Of a DNA stretch of 64,000 nt, positions 1 through 8,144 are shown piece after piece. The stretch comes from Hirschia sp964351655. Lineage in GTDB: Bacteria; Pseudomonadota; Alphaproteobacteria; Caulobacterales; Hyphomonadaceae. The first letter of the stretch is position 1, and each line of letters begins with the position of its first letter. The translations under genes and the position numbers were made by a program. The notes under the pieces were generated by a model. The model made no database searches. It saw nothing but the letters and a program-made list of their open reading frames with translations, and had not been told where the DNA came from. Location: the NCBI GenBank assembly GCA_964351655.1, contig CAYGPD010000011.1:10149-74148 (forward strand), in the 5' to 3' direction.

Positions 1-1161
1 GGGCAATTGGGGGGGGAGACTAATACAAATGCTGCGCGCACATTGGAAGAAGAGTTATCCATTGCGATGTCCGGTAAAAATGCAGCTGCACAACGTTTCT
101 CTGAACGTGGCCAAAGGCTGATTTCAGTCTCTGTCCCTGTGCAACATGTGTCCGCTGTGGTGGGGGTGTTGACGGTGGAAGCGAGCGATATTGAAGACAT
201 TATTCGGGCTGAACGCGCGGCGCTAGCGCCGATTATTTCAGTGGCAGTTTTAATGTCACTCGTAACATCCATACTGCTGACTGCTGGAATAGCCCGCCCT
301 TTGAGACGGCTGTCGATTGCGGCAGACCGTGTGCGTTCTGGACAATCTCAACGTTTGGATTTTCCAGGGATCACGAACCGGAAAGACGAGATTGGGGATC
401 TGGCTAAAGCTCTACAAGGCATGACGGATGCATTGCATGACCGGATTGAATTGAATGAACGCTTTGCGGCGGATGTGGCGCATGAACTGAAAAACCCGCT
501 AACATCGATACGATCTGCCGTGGAAACGTCTCAAGCGGTGAATGATCCTGTCGTGCGAGAAAAAATGCGCAATGTAATCGCCCGTGATGTGGTGCGTTTA
601 GATAGATTGATCACGGATATTTCGAACGCGTCTCGGCTTGAAGCAGAAATTGCACGTGAAAAAGCGACCCAAGTTGATTTGCAACGTTTGCTAGAAGACT
701 TGGTGTCAATTTGGAAAGATACGCGCAAGGATGGTCAGCCAGATGTAAAACTTAAGACCGATACATTTTACGGCGATCTCGTTGTAAAAGGTCGCGAAGG
801 GCCTTTGGCACAAGTTATCCGGAATATTGTTGAAAATGCGCGCTCATTTTCTCCCCCTGATGGAGAGGTAACAATCACCGCCACACGAGAAGCAGGGTAT
901 GTAACACTTACATTTGATGACAACGGACCGGGTGTGCCGGAAGATAAATTATTGACGATTTTTGACCGTTTTTATTCAGATAGACCTAAAGGAACGCAGT
1001 TTGGGAACAATTCTGGACTGGGATTGTCTATAGTGAAACAAATTGTCGAAACCCATCATGGTGAGGTTTATGTGCAAAATCGCCGTAGCAGCCATGCATC
1101 TAAAGAAAAGGGTGAGGTATTGGGGGCACAGTTTGTGGTTCGTTTGCCAGTGATTGGCTGA
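1..1161 (+). CDS. chvG: ChvG-type sensor histidine kinase (5' end outside window)
   Basis: Membrane sensor kinase of the ChvG/ChvI (ExoS/ChvI) two-component system, which in alphaproteobacteria responds to acid or envelope stress. The frame is open from the first base, so the N-terminus, including the first membrane segment, lies upstream. Visible in order: end of a periplasmic sensor region, a membrane segment (about 220-290 nt), HAMP, an H-box with FAADVAHELKNPL whose phospho-acceptor His codon is at 481-483, an N-box (RNIVENARSFSPP), DNGPGVP and a GLGLSIVKQIV ATP-lid. The neighbouring PTS genes and ahcY match the usual alphaproteobacterial locus, which supports ChvG over another HAMP kinase. 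ChvI would be expected just upstream, outside the window. Confidence 0.85.
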   Translation, partial: GQLGGETNTNAARTLEEELSIAMSGKNAAAQRFSERGQRLISVSVPVQHVSAVVGVLTVEASDIEDIIRAERAALAPIISVAVLMSLVTSILLTAGIARPLRRLSIAADRVRSGQSQRLDFPGITNRKDEIGDLAKALQGMTDALHDRIELNERFAADVAHELKNPLTSIRSAVETSQAVNDPVVREKMRNVIARDVVRLDRLITDISNASRLEAEIAREKATQVDLQRLLEDLVSIWKDTRKDGQPDVKLKTDTFYGDLVVKGREGPLAQVIRNIVENARSFSPPDGEVTITATREAGYVTLTFDDNGPGVPEDKLLTIFDRFYSDRPKGTQFGNNSGLGLSIVKQIVETHHGEVYVQNRRSSHASKEKGEVLGAQFVVRLPVIG

Positions 1162-1238
1162 TTGCCTACATTTTCGTCTTGACCCCGCGCAGATTCAGTC
1201 GTCCAATTTCCGTTCGTTAAAATTTTGGAGATTACCGA

Positions 1239-1643
1239 ATGATTGGTGTGGTCGTTGTGACCCATGGTGGGTTGGCTAAAGAATTTGTGGCTGCGACAGA
1301 ACATGTCTTCGGAGCTCAAGAAGCGTTTGCGGCAATATGTATTGATGCAGATGATGACATGGAAGCGCGTCGTCAGGAAATAATTGATACGGTTGGTAAG
1401 TGTGATTCTGGTAAAGGTGTTATAATATTCACCGATATGTTTGGCGGAACGCCTTCAAACTTGGCAATATCAGTGATGACACAATCTAAGATTGAAGTTA
1501 TTGCAGGCGTGAATTTGCCGATGTTGATTAAAGTGGCCGAAGTCCGCAAAGATCGCCCGATGGATGAGGTTGCACTGGCGGTTCAAGATGCTGGCCGCAA
1601 ATATATTTCTATTGCGTCTGTGGTTCTACAAAAAACAGCATGA
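1239..1643 (+). CDS. PTS mannose-family IIA component
   Basis: 134-residue EIIA-Man domain protein that receives phosphate from HPr on His9 (VVVVTHGGLA). In alphaproteobacteria such stand-alone IIA proteins have no sugar permease and act in the regulatory nitrogen PTS. Motifs such as FTDMFGGTPSNLA are typical of the family. It begins 77 bp after chvG and its TGA overlaps the ATG of the HPr gene (ATGA), so the two are translationally coupled. In many relatives an hprK gene lies between chvG and this gene; here the gap is far too small to hold one. Confidence 0.9.
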   Translation: MIGVVVVTHGGLAKEFVAATEHVFGAQEAFAAICIDADDDMEARRQEIIDTVGKCDSGKGVIIFTDMFGGTPSNLAISVMTQSKIEVIAGVNLPMLIKVAEVRKDRPMDEVALAVQDAGRKYISIASVVLQKTA

Positions 1644-1918
1644 CAGACACGCTCACAAAATCTGTTGAGATATGCAATGTGAAGGGGCTACATGCCCGTG
1701 CTTCAGCTGCGCTTGCGAAAGAAGCTTTAAAGCACAATGCTCAGGTAAAAGTAACGCACGAGGGCGAGGAAGCCTCAGCAATTGCCGTTATGGATTTGCT
1801 TATGTTGACCGCATACAAAGGATGCGTTGTTGAGGTGCATTCACAAGGTGAAGAAGCAGAAACGGCATTGAATGCTATTGTCGAGCTAATCGAAAACCGT
1901 TTCGGCGAAGACGAATAA
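1640..1918 (+). CDS. ptsH: HPr phosphocarrier protein, Ser46 position replaced by Ala
   Basis: 92-residue HPr. The active-site His18 is in GLHARASAAL and would carry phosphate from enzyme I to the IIA protein encoded just upstream. Ungapped alignment from the active His places the regulatory serine of classical HPr (Ser46, in KSIMG or TSIMG contexts) at residue 49, codon 1784-1786, which is GCC (Ala), in ASAIAVMDLLML. The usual Gly two residues later (IMG) is Asp. HPr kinase could therefore not phosphorylate it at this site. Gene order chvG-IIA-HPr-(EF-hand, opposite strand)-ahcY resembles the standard locus. Confidence 0.93.
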   Translation: MTDTLTKSVEICNVKGLHARASAALAKEALKHNAQVKVTHEGEEASAIAVMDLLMLTAYKGCVVEVHSQGEEAETALNAIVELIENRFGEDE

Positions 1919-1935
1919 ACTTAGCTTAATTGGTA

Positions 1936-2634
1936 TTAATTGTGTGTCTTGGGTTGATCGTCGCGCGGCGCAAGGTTTTCACGATTTCCTTTTTGCTCTT
2001 TCCCATTGGGGTTGATGAGCATGCTTGCAAATTCGATCTCTGTTTCACCTGAAGTCATGTAAGAATTAGCGAGACGAATAAGCCCTGCTTTAAATTCTTC
2101 GAGTGTAACCTGGCGGTCTATGTTTGTGTCAAATGTGACTGCATTTGCAAGGGGGCCATCGTGTGAGCCAACTGCTTCTGCCCAATCTTGCTGTTCGAAA
2201 ATAGAAAGTGTTCCATTATTGTTTGTGTCTGCGCGGTTAAACGCAGCCTCTGCATTTGCTTCGATTTCCGCGATTGTAACGCTTAAAGAATGGTCGTCAT
2301 CAAAGCTTGCGAACAATAACGCGCCGGGTTTTGCTACGCGTATTCCACGAAGATCTCGGCCACGCCCTACAACGCGTTCAGGAATGAGTTCGACGCTCGC
2401 GTCGGCAGTATCTGGAGATGTATCTATTGCATCATTGCTTTCAGGCGTTTCTGCTGTGTCTGATTTTGCTGGCGCAGGGGGGGGAATGCGGTCTGGTTCA
2501 GTTTGGACAACGTCATCTTGAACTGTTGTATCAGGCGTTGTTTGTGCTGAAGCAGTTGGGCCAGCATTCAATGTGAATGCGGATAGAGCAACCAAGCCAG
2601 CTGAGAATAAAGCAGTTTTAGATACAATTTTCAT
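1936..2634 (-). CDS. Secreted EF-hand calcium-binding protein
   Basis: 232 residues with an N-terminal signal peptide (MKIVSKTALF, hydrophobic core, then PTASAQ as a likely cleavage region). A low-complexity Pro/Asp/Glu-rich segment follows (about residues 30-80). Two calcium-binding loops can be read in the second half: DTNNNGTLSIFE, a canonical loop, and DTNIDRQVTLEE, which lacks the usual central Gly but keeps acidic ligands at positions 1, 5 and 12. The product is probably periplasmic and its function is unknown. It lies convergent to ptsH with only 17 bp between the stop codons, and interrupts the usual ptsH-ahcY adjacency. Confidence 0.75.
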   Translation of the reverse strand: MKIVSKTALFSAGLVALSAFTLNAGPTASAQTTPDTTVQDDVVQTEPDRIPPPAPAKSDTAETPESNDAIDTSPDTADASVELIPERVVGRGRDLRGIRVAKPGALLFASFDDDHSLSVTIAEIEANAEAAFNRADTNNNGTLSIFEQQDWAEAVGSHDGPLANAVTFDTNIDRQVTLEEFKAGLIRLANSYMTSGETEIEFASMLINPNGKEQKGNRENLAPRDDQPKTHN

Positions 2635-2878
2635 ACGTACTCCGAACGAAACAACTTTCTACTATATAATGTTGGCATGGATTGAGGCAATTGAAAGACC
2701 TAATTTGAAACTTCGTTTATAATAGCTGACATAAGCATATAAAGAAATCTTTATATCATTTGCGAAATGTCCCCTTAGCTGGTATAGGCATGAGCATCAT
2801 AACACTCTCGATCTCGTCCGATTGCTTGAGAAAGCGTGGTTTGGGCATTTCGACAAAGACAACTTAGGACAAGCACGC

Positions 2879-4276
2879 ATGGCTTTCACAGATTATTTGG
2901 TCAAAGATATTTCACTTGCGGAATATGGCCGCAAGGAATTGGACATCGCTGAAACCGAAATGCCAGGACTGATGGCTATTCGTGAAGAATTCAAAGACGC
3001 TCAGCCACTGAAAGGTGCGCGTATTGCGGGTTCTTTGCACATGACTATTCAGACAGCAGTTCTGATGGAAACATTGACGGCACTCGGTGCAGAAATCCGT
3101 TGGGCTTCATGTAACATTTATTCAACTCAGAACCACGCTGCTGCTGCGATGGCTGCTGCTGGAATTCCTGTGTTTGCCGTTAAAGGCCAAACACTTGAAG
3201 AGCACTGGGATTATCAGGACCGTATCTTCTTCTTTAAAGAGGGTACTGCCAACATGATTCTGGATGATGGCGGTGACGCGACTTTGTATGTTCTTCTTGG
3301 GGCACGTGCTGAAGCGGGTGAAACTGAGCTTTTAGAGCACCCAAAATCAGATGAAGAAATCGCAGTTTACGCGCAAATTAAAAAGCGTATGGCGGCGTCT
3401 CCGGGTTGGTTCACGAAACAACGTGAAGCGATTAAAGGTGTTTCTGAAGAAACAACAACAGGTGTGCATCGCTTGTACGAATTGATGGAAAAAGGCTTGT
3501 TGCCATTCCCTGCGATTAACGTGAATGACAGCGTAACGAAGTCTAAATTCGACAACAAATATGGTTGTAAAGAATCGCTCGTGGATGGTATCCGCCGCGC
3601 AACTGACACTATGATGGCTGGTAAAACGGCTGTTGTGTGTGGGTATGGTGACGTGGGTAAAGGATCTGCAGCATCTCTACAGGGTGCAGGTGCGCGCGTT
3701 AAAGTGACTGAGATTGACCCAATCTGTGCGCTTCAAGCTGCAATGGATGGTTTTGAAGTTACGACTTTGGAAGATGCTGTATCGACTGCTGATATCTTCG
3801 TTACGACAACAGGTAACAAAGACATTATCCGCATCGAACACATGCGCGAAATGAAAGACATGGCGATTGTGGGTAACATTGGTCACTTCGACAATGAAAT
3901 TCAGGTTGCTGCTCTTAAAAACTTGAAAATGACAAACATCAAAGACCAAGTTGATATGTACGAAATGCCATCTGGTAACCGTATGATCCTCTTGTCTCAA
4001 GGTCGTTTGTTGAACCTTGGTAATGCGACAGGCCACCCGTCATTCGTGATGTCTGCGTCTTTCACAAACCAAGTGCTTGCACAAATTGAATTGTGGACGA
4101 AGGGTGATCAGTACAAAAACCAAGTGTACATTTTGCCAAAACACCTTGATGAAAAAGTTGCGCGTTTGCACCTAGAAAAAATTGGTGTGAAGCTAACGCA
4201 ACTTACAAAAGATCAAGCAGATTACATTGGTGTAAAAACTGAAGGTCCATACAAGCCAGAGCACTACCGCTACTAG
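2879..4276 (+). CDS. ahcY: Adenosylhomocysteinase (SAH hydrolase)
   Basis: Cytosolic NAD-dependent enzyme that splits S-adenosylhomocysteine into adenosine and homocysteine in the methyl cycle. 465 residues from the ATG chosen here, matching the family length in alphaproteobacteria. The reading frame stays open to a TTG 57 bp upstream, but MAFTDYLVKDISLAEYGRKE aligns with known N-termini and is preceded by AGGAC. Signatures seen: KGARIAGSLHMTIQTAVL, the SCNIYSTQNHAAAA block, the NAD-binding GYGDVGKGSA loop near residue 250, and the C-terminal KTEGPYKPEHYRY. A strong terminator follows. Confidence 0.97.
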   Translation: MAFTDYLVKDISLAEYGRKELDIAETEMPGLMAIREEFKDAQPLKGARIAGSLHMTIQTAVLMETLTALGAEIRWASCNIYSTQNHAAAAMAAAGIPVFAVKGQTLEEHWDYQDRIFFFKEGTANMILDDGGDATLYVLLGARAEAGETELLEHPKSDEEIAVYAQIKKRMAASPGWFTKQREAIKGVSEETTTGVHRLYELMEKGLLPFPAINVNDSVTKSKFDNKYGCKESLVDGIRRATDTMMAGKTAVVCGYGDVGKGSAASLQGAGARVKVTEIDPICALQAAMDGFEVTTLEDAVSTADIFVTTTGNKDIIRIEHMREMKDMAIVGNIGHFDNEIQVAALKNLKMTNIKDQVDMYEMPSGNRMILLSQGRLLNLGNATGHPSFVMSASFTNQVLAQIELWTKGDQYKNQVYILPKHLDEKVARLHLEKIGVKLTQLTKDQADYIGVKTEGPYKPEHYRY

Positions 4277-4308
4277 GTTTATTCGCTTTGAAATAAGTTG
4301 AGACTGAG

Positions 4309-4336
4309 AAAGGGTGGCTATATCAGCCACCCTTTT
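4309..4336 (+). terminator. Intrinsic terminator after ahcY
   Basis: Stem AAAGGGTGGCT, loop ATATC, stem AGCCACCCTTTT: a perfect GC-rich hairpin followed by T residues, 33 bp after the ahcY stop. Confidence 0.9.
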
Positions 4337-4395
4337 GATTTTGGAATGAATTTTGCCTTTTGATTATGGACGGATGTAACAAAGGGTAAGTAGAA

Positions 4396-5409
4396 ATGCT
4401 AATCGGACTTCAGAACCTACGCGCGCTCGCGGCATATGCAGTCGTATTTTTTCACTTACTTGAGAATCTAAATAACCCTTCTGCTTGGTATATAGGTAAA
4501 ATGCCAATAGGTGCTGCGGGTGTAGACATTTTCTTTGTCTTAAGTGGGTTTGTGATGGTTTACGTCACAAAAGAAAGTGAAACTCCATGGCGATTTATCG
4601 CAAAGCGCATTGCTCGGATTGTGCCTATCTATTGGCTGGTGAGTGCTGTTTGGGTCGTGTTATATATAATCGCTCCGGTATATGCTGGGCCGGTCGACCT
4701 TGCGCCGCAAGCATTGATAAATAGCTTTTTGTTTTTGCCGTACTTTCCTGAAGATGTATTGCAGCCGCCGATTCTTATTGTCGGATGGACGCTTAATATG
4801 GAGATTGCGTTTTATATTTGTTTCGCGATTTCACTCTTTGCGCCCTCTAAATACAGAATTGCCAGCTTGTTTCTAATCATATTAGGTGGCGGGTATGCAT
4901 GTTATGCATTGGGACAGGGGACAGCTTGGTCATTTTATGGGTCAACTCTGATCATCGAGTTTTTAATTGGGTGTTTGATTGCATTGGCGCTGAAAGCTAA
5001 ATCCCTTCAAGCGTTCTGGAATAAAACGCCATACTGGATGTTTGGGATTATGGCGTGTGCGGGCTTTGTGTATACCGCTTTTAATCTTAATCACTTCGAT
5101 CGACTGATTGGGTTTGGTATTCCAGCGGCATTGCTTGTTTTAGCGGTTGCTCAAAACGATATTTTTAATGGCAATGTAAAGCGTGGTTTTGTGACATCTC
5201 TCGGGGATGCAAGCTATTCCGCTTACCTAATTCATGCGCCATTGATTACAATGGCATTTGCAGTGGGGAATTTGTTGTTTGCAGATAGTGTAATGAAAGA
5301 TGTGTTTATTTGGGTTGCAGTTTTGTCGGGAACAATTGTCGGTGCCTATATTAGCTATATAGTTATTGAAAAGCCGATGAATAATTTGCTCCGTCGGTGG
5401 ATGTTGTAA
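4396..5409 (+). CDS. Membrane acyltransferase, acyltransferase-3 family
   Basis: 337-residue polytopic membrane protein of the OafA/NolL acyltransferase-3 family, which moves acetyl or other acyl groups onto surface polysaccharides or glycans. The N-terminus has the family signature LRALAAYAVVFFHLLE, in which the His is the proposed catalytic residue, then GVDIFFVLSGFVM. About nine or ten hydrophobic segments follow. A putative SD (AGGGTAAG) precedes the ATG. It is monocistronic between a terminator and the divL promoter region, so the acceptor cannot be inferred. Confidence 0.85.
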   Translation: MLIGLQNLRALAAYAVVFFHLLENLNNPSAWYIGKMPIGAAGVDIFFVLSGFVMVYVTKESETPWRFIAKRIARIVPIYWLVSAVWVVLYIIAPVYAGPVDLAPQALINSFLFLPYFPEDVLQPPILIVGWTLNMEIAFYICFAISLFAPSKYRIASLFLIILGGGYACYALGQGTAWSFYGSTLIIEFLIGCLIALALKAKSLQAFWNKTPYWMFGIMACAGFVYTAFNLNHFDRLIGFGIPAALLVLAVAQNDIFNGNVKRGFVTSLGDASYSAYLIHAPLITMAFAVGNLLFADSVMKDVFIWVAVLSGTIVGAYISYIVIEKPMNNLLRRWML

Positions 5410-5524
5410 ATTGACTTAGTTGGCGGGCAAAGCTGTTTGCTCACAAGTTATAGTTACGAGAACACTACGCCCAATTGACGGATTCGTTTTGATCGTAATG
5501 AGCGCTGCCTTTTGTTCATACCCA

Positions 5525-5539
5525 TTAACGGTGTATTAA
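5525..5539. promoter_or_regulatory. CtrA-type box upstream of divL
   Basis: TTAA-CGGTGTA-TTAA, exactly the TTAA-N7-TTAA spacing of the CtrA recognition sequence, 85 bp upstream of the divL start. CtrA itself is not in the window; the call rests on the motif plus the fact that DivL acts in the CtrA pathway. Confidence 0.6.
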
Positions 5540-5624
5540 GCCAAAATACGTCATTCCGGAGGGTGGAATAATCCATTATTAGGGTTATGTTGGGTTTGGT
5601 TAACAAGCAAAGAGCGAGTGTCAC

Positions 5625-8081
5625 ATGGAAAACGGTATATTCCAGGTTTTCTCGGCTATGGTATTTGGCGCGGCAGGAATTGCTATCGCGGCCTTACTAT
5701 GGGCGCTGCGCATTTCGGATGGTGCACGAGGTGCAGCTAAGAAATACCGTGAACGCGCACGTGAGCTTGAAGAGAAACTCGCACGGTCAGACAGTGTATT
5801 TGGGGCGCACCCCGGTGTTGTTCTTGTCTGGGAAGAAGATGAGATACTTGAAGGATCTTGGGGAAAACCAGGGGTTTACGGCTCTCACGTTGCTTTGGCG
5901 GCAGTGCTTAACTTCACCGATGATTCCATGTCAGCAGACCCTGCGGTGCGTCTGCTTGAAGGCCTTGGTGATTTAGAAGCGCGTGATGGGGCAGGGCGGG
6001 ACGCGACATTGCGCGAGCGTTTAATGCAGCTTCGTACAGAAGGCGCACCTTTCTCATTGACGATTATTGGACCCAATGGTCGCTTCCTTGAAGCTGATGG
6101 GCGGACTGCTGGTGGACGGGCTGTGCTTTGGGTATCTGATTCGACAATCAAGGGACTTGAAGAATCGGGTGCGCGTGGTCGTTTAGAAGAAGCGCGTCAA
6201 ATAATTGCACGTGATCCAACCGCATTTCTTGAAATGTTGGGTAAGGCTCCGTTTATTGCGTGGCGTTTATCGGGTGCGGGTCGTTTGCAATGGGTGAACG
6301 ATGCATACCTGAAAGCCGTAGAGGGCAAGAATTTAGATCATGTGCTTGATCGTCAAATTATGCTCGATCAAGAAATTTCCACGCAGGCGCAAGCTGTTTT
6401 GACCGAAAAAACGGAGTCACGTAAAACACGTTATATCGTGATAGACGGTGAACGCCGCGCAATGCGTGTTTTGATGTTCCCGCTTTCAGGTGGTGTAGCG
6501 GGTATGGCGTTTGATGTTTCCGATGAGGAAACAGCGCGTGAGACTCTGGACCGTCACCAACGTGCGCATGATGACACGTTAAACCATGTGTCTGATGCCG
6601 TTGCTATTTTTGGAGCAGACCGCAAGCTTAGCTTCCACAATAAGCATTTTGAAGAATTGTGGGATTTAGCGCCGCGTTTCCTACTTGAAAAACCGTCACA
6701 CGGTGAGTTCCTCGATCGACTACGTGAAAGCAAGCTTTTGCCAGCGCAGCAAAAATACTCTGACTGGCGAGCTAAAGAACTTGCGTATGACACAGGCGGA
6801 AACCGTCGCTCTATTGATGAAAATATGTGGATGTTGCCCGATGGCCGGACTTTGCAGGTCACACGCCAAAAACACCCATTAGGTGGCATACTTTTGCTAT
6901 TTAAAGACATTACTGATCAGCTTAGCTTGCAAGCCAATTATAACGCCTTGATCAACCAACAAAAAGCGACACTTGATAAGCTTAACGAAGCCGTTGCTGT
7001 GTATGGCAGCGATGGAAGTTTGAAGTTACGCAATGCCTCTTTTGAAGAGCTGTGGCAGCTTGATCCAAAGCTTTTGAAAAACACGCCTGACTTTGATGTG
7101 GTCTCAGAACTGTGTGGACCGTTATTTCACGACAAATCAGTATGGTCTGCGATTAAGGGTCGGGTGACAAACCCAACGCCCGAAGCGCGCCAGCAATTTC
7201 GTGGAGAGATGAAGCGTTCCGATGGATCGATTGTAACATTCTTGACGCAACCACTGCCAGATGGTGCAACTTTGATAGCGTTTGTGGATGTGACGGCTGC
7301 ACGCCGTGTAGAGGGTGCTTTGCGTGAGCGTGCTGAGGCGTTCCAAGCTGCGGACCGTTTGAAAACAGAGTTTGTGCAAAATGTGTCCTATCAATTGCGT
7401 TCACCTTTAACGACAATTCTTGGTTATGCAGAATTTCTAGAATCTGGAAAACAAGGCGAACTGAACGAACATCAAAAAGAGCATGTCTCTTCTATTCTGC
7501 AAGCTTCAGATCACTTATCGCGTTTGATTGAAAACATTCTTGATCTTGCGACTATTGAAGCTGGGCGTATGGACCTAGACCTAAAAGACTTAGATCTGAA
7601 AACACTCATAGATCAAAGTGTCGAGATGGTTGTGGCTAATGCAGCAGATACAAAAGTGTCTATCAAAGTGGATTGTCCTGATACTATTGGCGGAATGTAT
7701 GCCGATGAGCGTCGTATTAAACAGATACTGTTTAACCTGCTAACCAACGCGCTTCGCTTTACAGCACCAGGTGATACGATTCGTGTGAAAGCTGAAAAAG
7801 CTGAGGGCGTGATACGTCTGCAAGTGACGGATACGGGTAAAGGCGTTGCGTATGAGCAGCAAACAGAAGCGTTTGATGCCTTTACAAGCGGTGATAACCG
7901 TGGCGCAGGTCTTGGCCTTGCATTGGTGAGATCATTTGTGGAATTGCATGGTGGTTGGGTAGCGATGAAATCTAAGCCCAATAAAGGTGCAACGGTGATT
8001 TGTTGCTTGCCTGAAGTGGCGTCGCCCAAGAATATGCCGCCAACATTGGAACTGGTGAGTACCAATGTTGCCGCGCAGTAA
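5625..8081 (+). CDS. divL: DivL, tyrosine-bearing atypical histidine kinase
   Basis: 818-residue membrane-anchored cell-cycle regulator. One hydrophobic segment (residues about 8-28), a coiled-coil stretch, then PAS-like regions near 205-305, 320-425 and 450-550, a HisKA dimerisation domain and an ATPase domain. The H-box reads NVSYQLRSPL: Tyr589 (codon 7389-7391) stands where kinases have the phospho-accepting His. This is the hallmark of Caulobacter DivL, in which DivL binds DivK and modulates CckA and hence CtrA. The ATPase motifs are intact (FNLLTNALRF, DTGKGV, GAGLGLALV). A CtrA-type box lies upstream. Caulobacter DivL is about 770 residues, so the length fits. Confidence 0.92.
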   Translation: MENGIFQVFSAMVFGAAGIAIAALLWALRISDGARGAAKKYRERARELEEKLARSDSVFGAHPGVVLVWEEDEILEGSWGKPGVYGSHVALAAVLNFTDDSMSADPAVRLLEGLGDLEARDGAGRDATLRERLMQLRTEGAPFSLTIIGPNGRFLEADGRTAGGRAVLWVSDSTIKGLEESGARGRLEEARQIIARDPTAFLEMLGKAPFIAWRLSGAGRLQWVNDAYLKAVEGKNLDHVLDRQIMLDQEISTQAQAVLTEKTESRKTRYIVIDGERRAMRVLMFPLSGGVAGMAFDVSDEETARETLDRHQRAHDDTLNHVSDAVAIFGADRKLSFHNKHFEELWDLAPRFLLEKPSHGEFLDRLRESKLLPAQQKYSDWRAKELAYDTGGNRRSIDENMWMLPDGRTLQVTRQKHPLGGILLLFKDITDQLSLQANYNALINQQKATLDKLNEAVAVYGSDGSLKLRNASFEELWQLDPKLLKNTPDFDVVSELCGPLFHDKSVWSAIKGRVTNPTPEARQQFRGEMKRSDGSIVTFLTQPLPDGATLIAFVDVTAARRVEGALRERAEAFQAADRLKTEFVQNVSYQLRSPLTTILGYAEFLESGKQGELNEHQKEHVSSILQASDHLSRLIENILDLATIEAGRMDLDLKDLDLKTLIDQSVEMVVANAADTKVSIKVDCPDTIGGMYADERRIKQILFNLLTNALRFTAPGDTIRVKAEKAEGVIRLQVTDTGKGVAYEQQTEAFDAFTSGDNRGAGLGLALVRSFVELHGGWVAMKSKPNKGATVICCLPEVASPKNMPPTLELVSTNVAAQ

Positions 8082-8102
8082 GGCTTAAATATATAGAATT
8101 AG

Positions 8103-8136
8103 AAAAAGGGCAGCTTTCGGAAGCTGCCCTTTTTTG
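8103..8136. terminator. Bidirectional terminator between divL and the propeller gene
   Basis: AAAAAGGGCAGCTT, loop TCGG, AAGCTGCCCTTTTTT: a perfect stem with a tetraloop and A/T tracts on both sides, serving the convergent genes divL (+) and the large minus-strand gene ending at 8145. Confidence 0.93.
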
Positions 8137-8144
8137 TGTCTGTT

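Noticed and set aside
2635..2878. A riboswitch for SAH or SAM upstream of ahcY
   Set aside because: I could not match the leader to the conserved cores I know, and saw no stem-loop arrangement that would support one.
7389..7391. The His-to-Tyr change in the DivL H-box as a sequencing error or dead kinase
   Set aside because: The Tyr is the known hallmark of DivL, and the rest of the kinase domain is intact.
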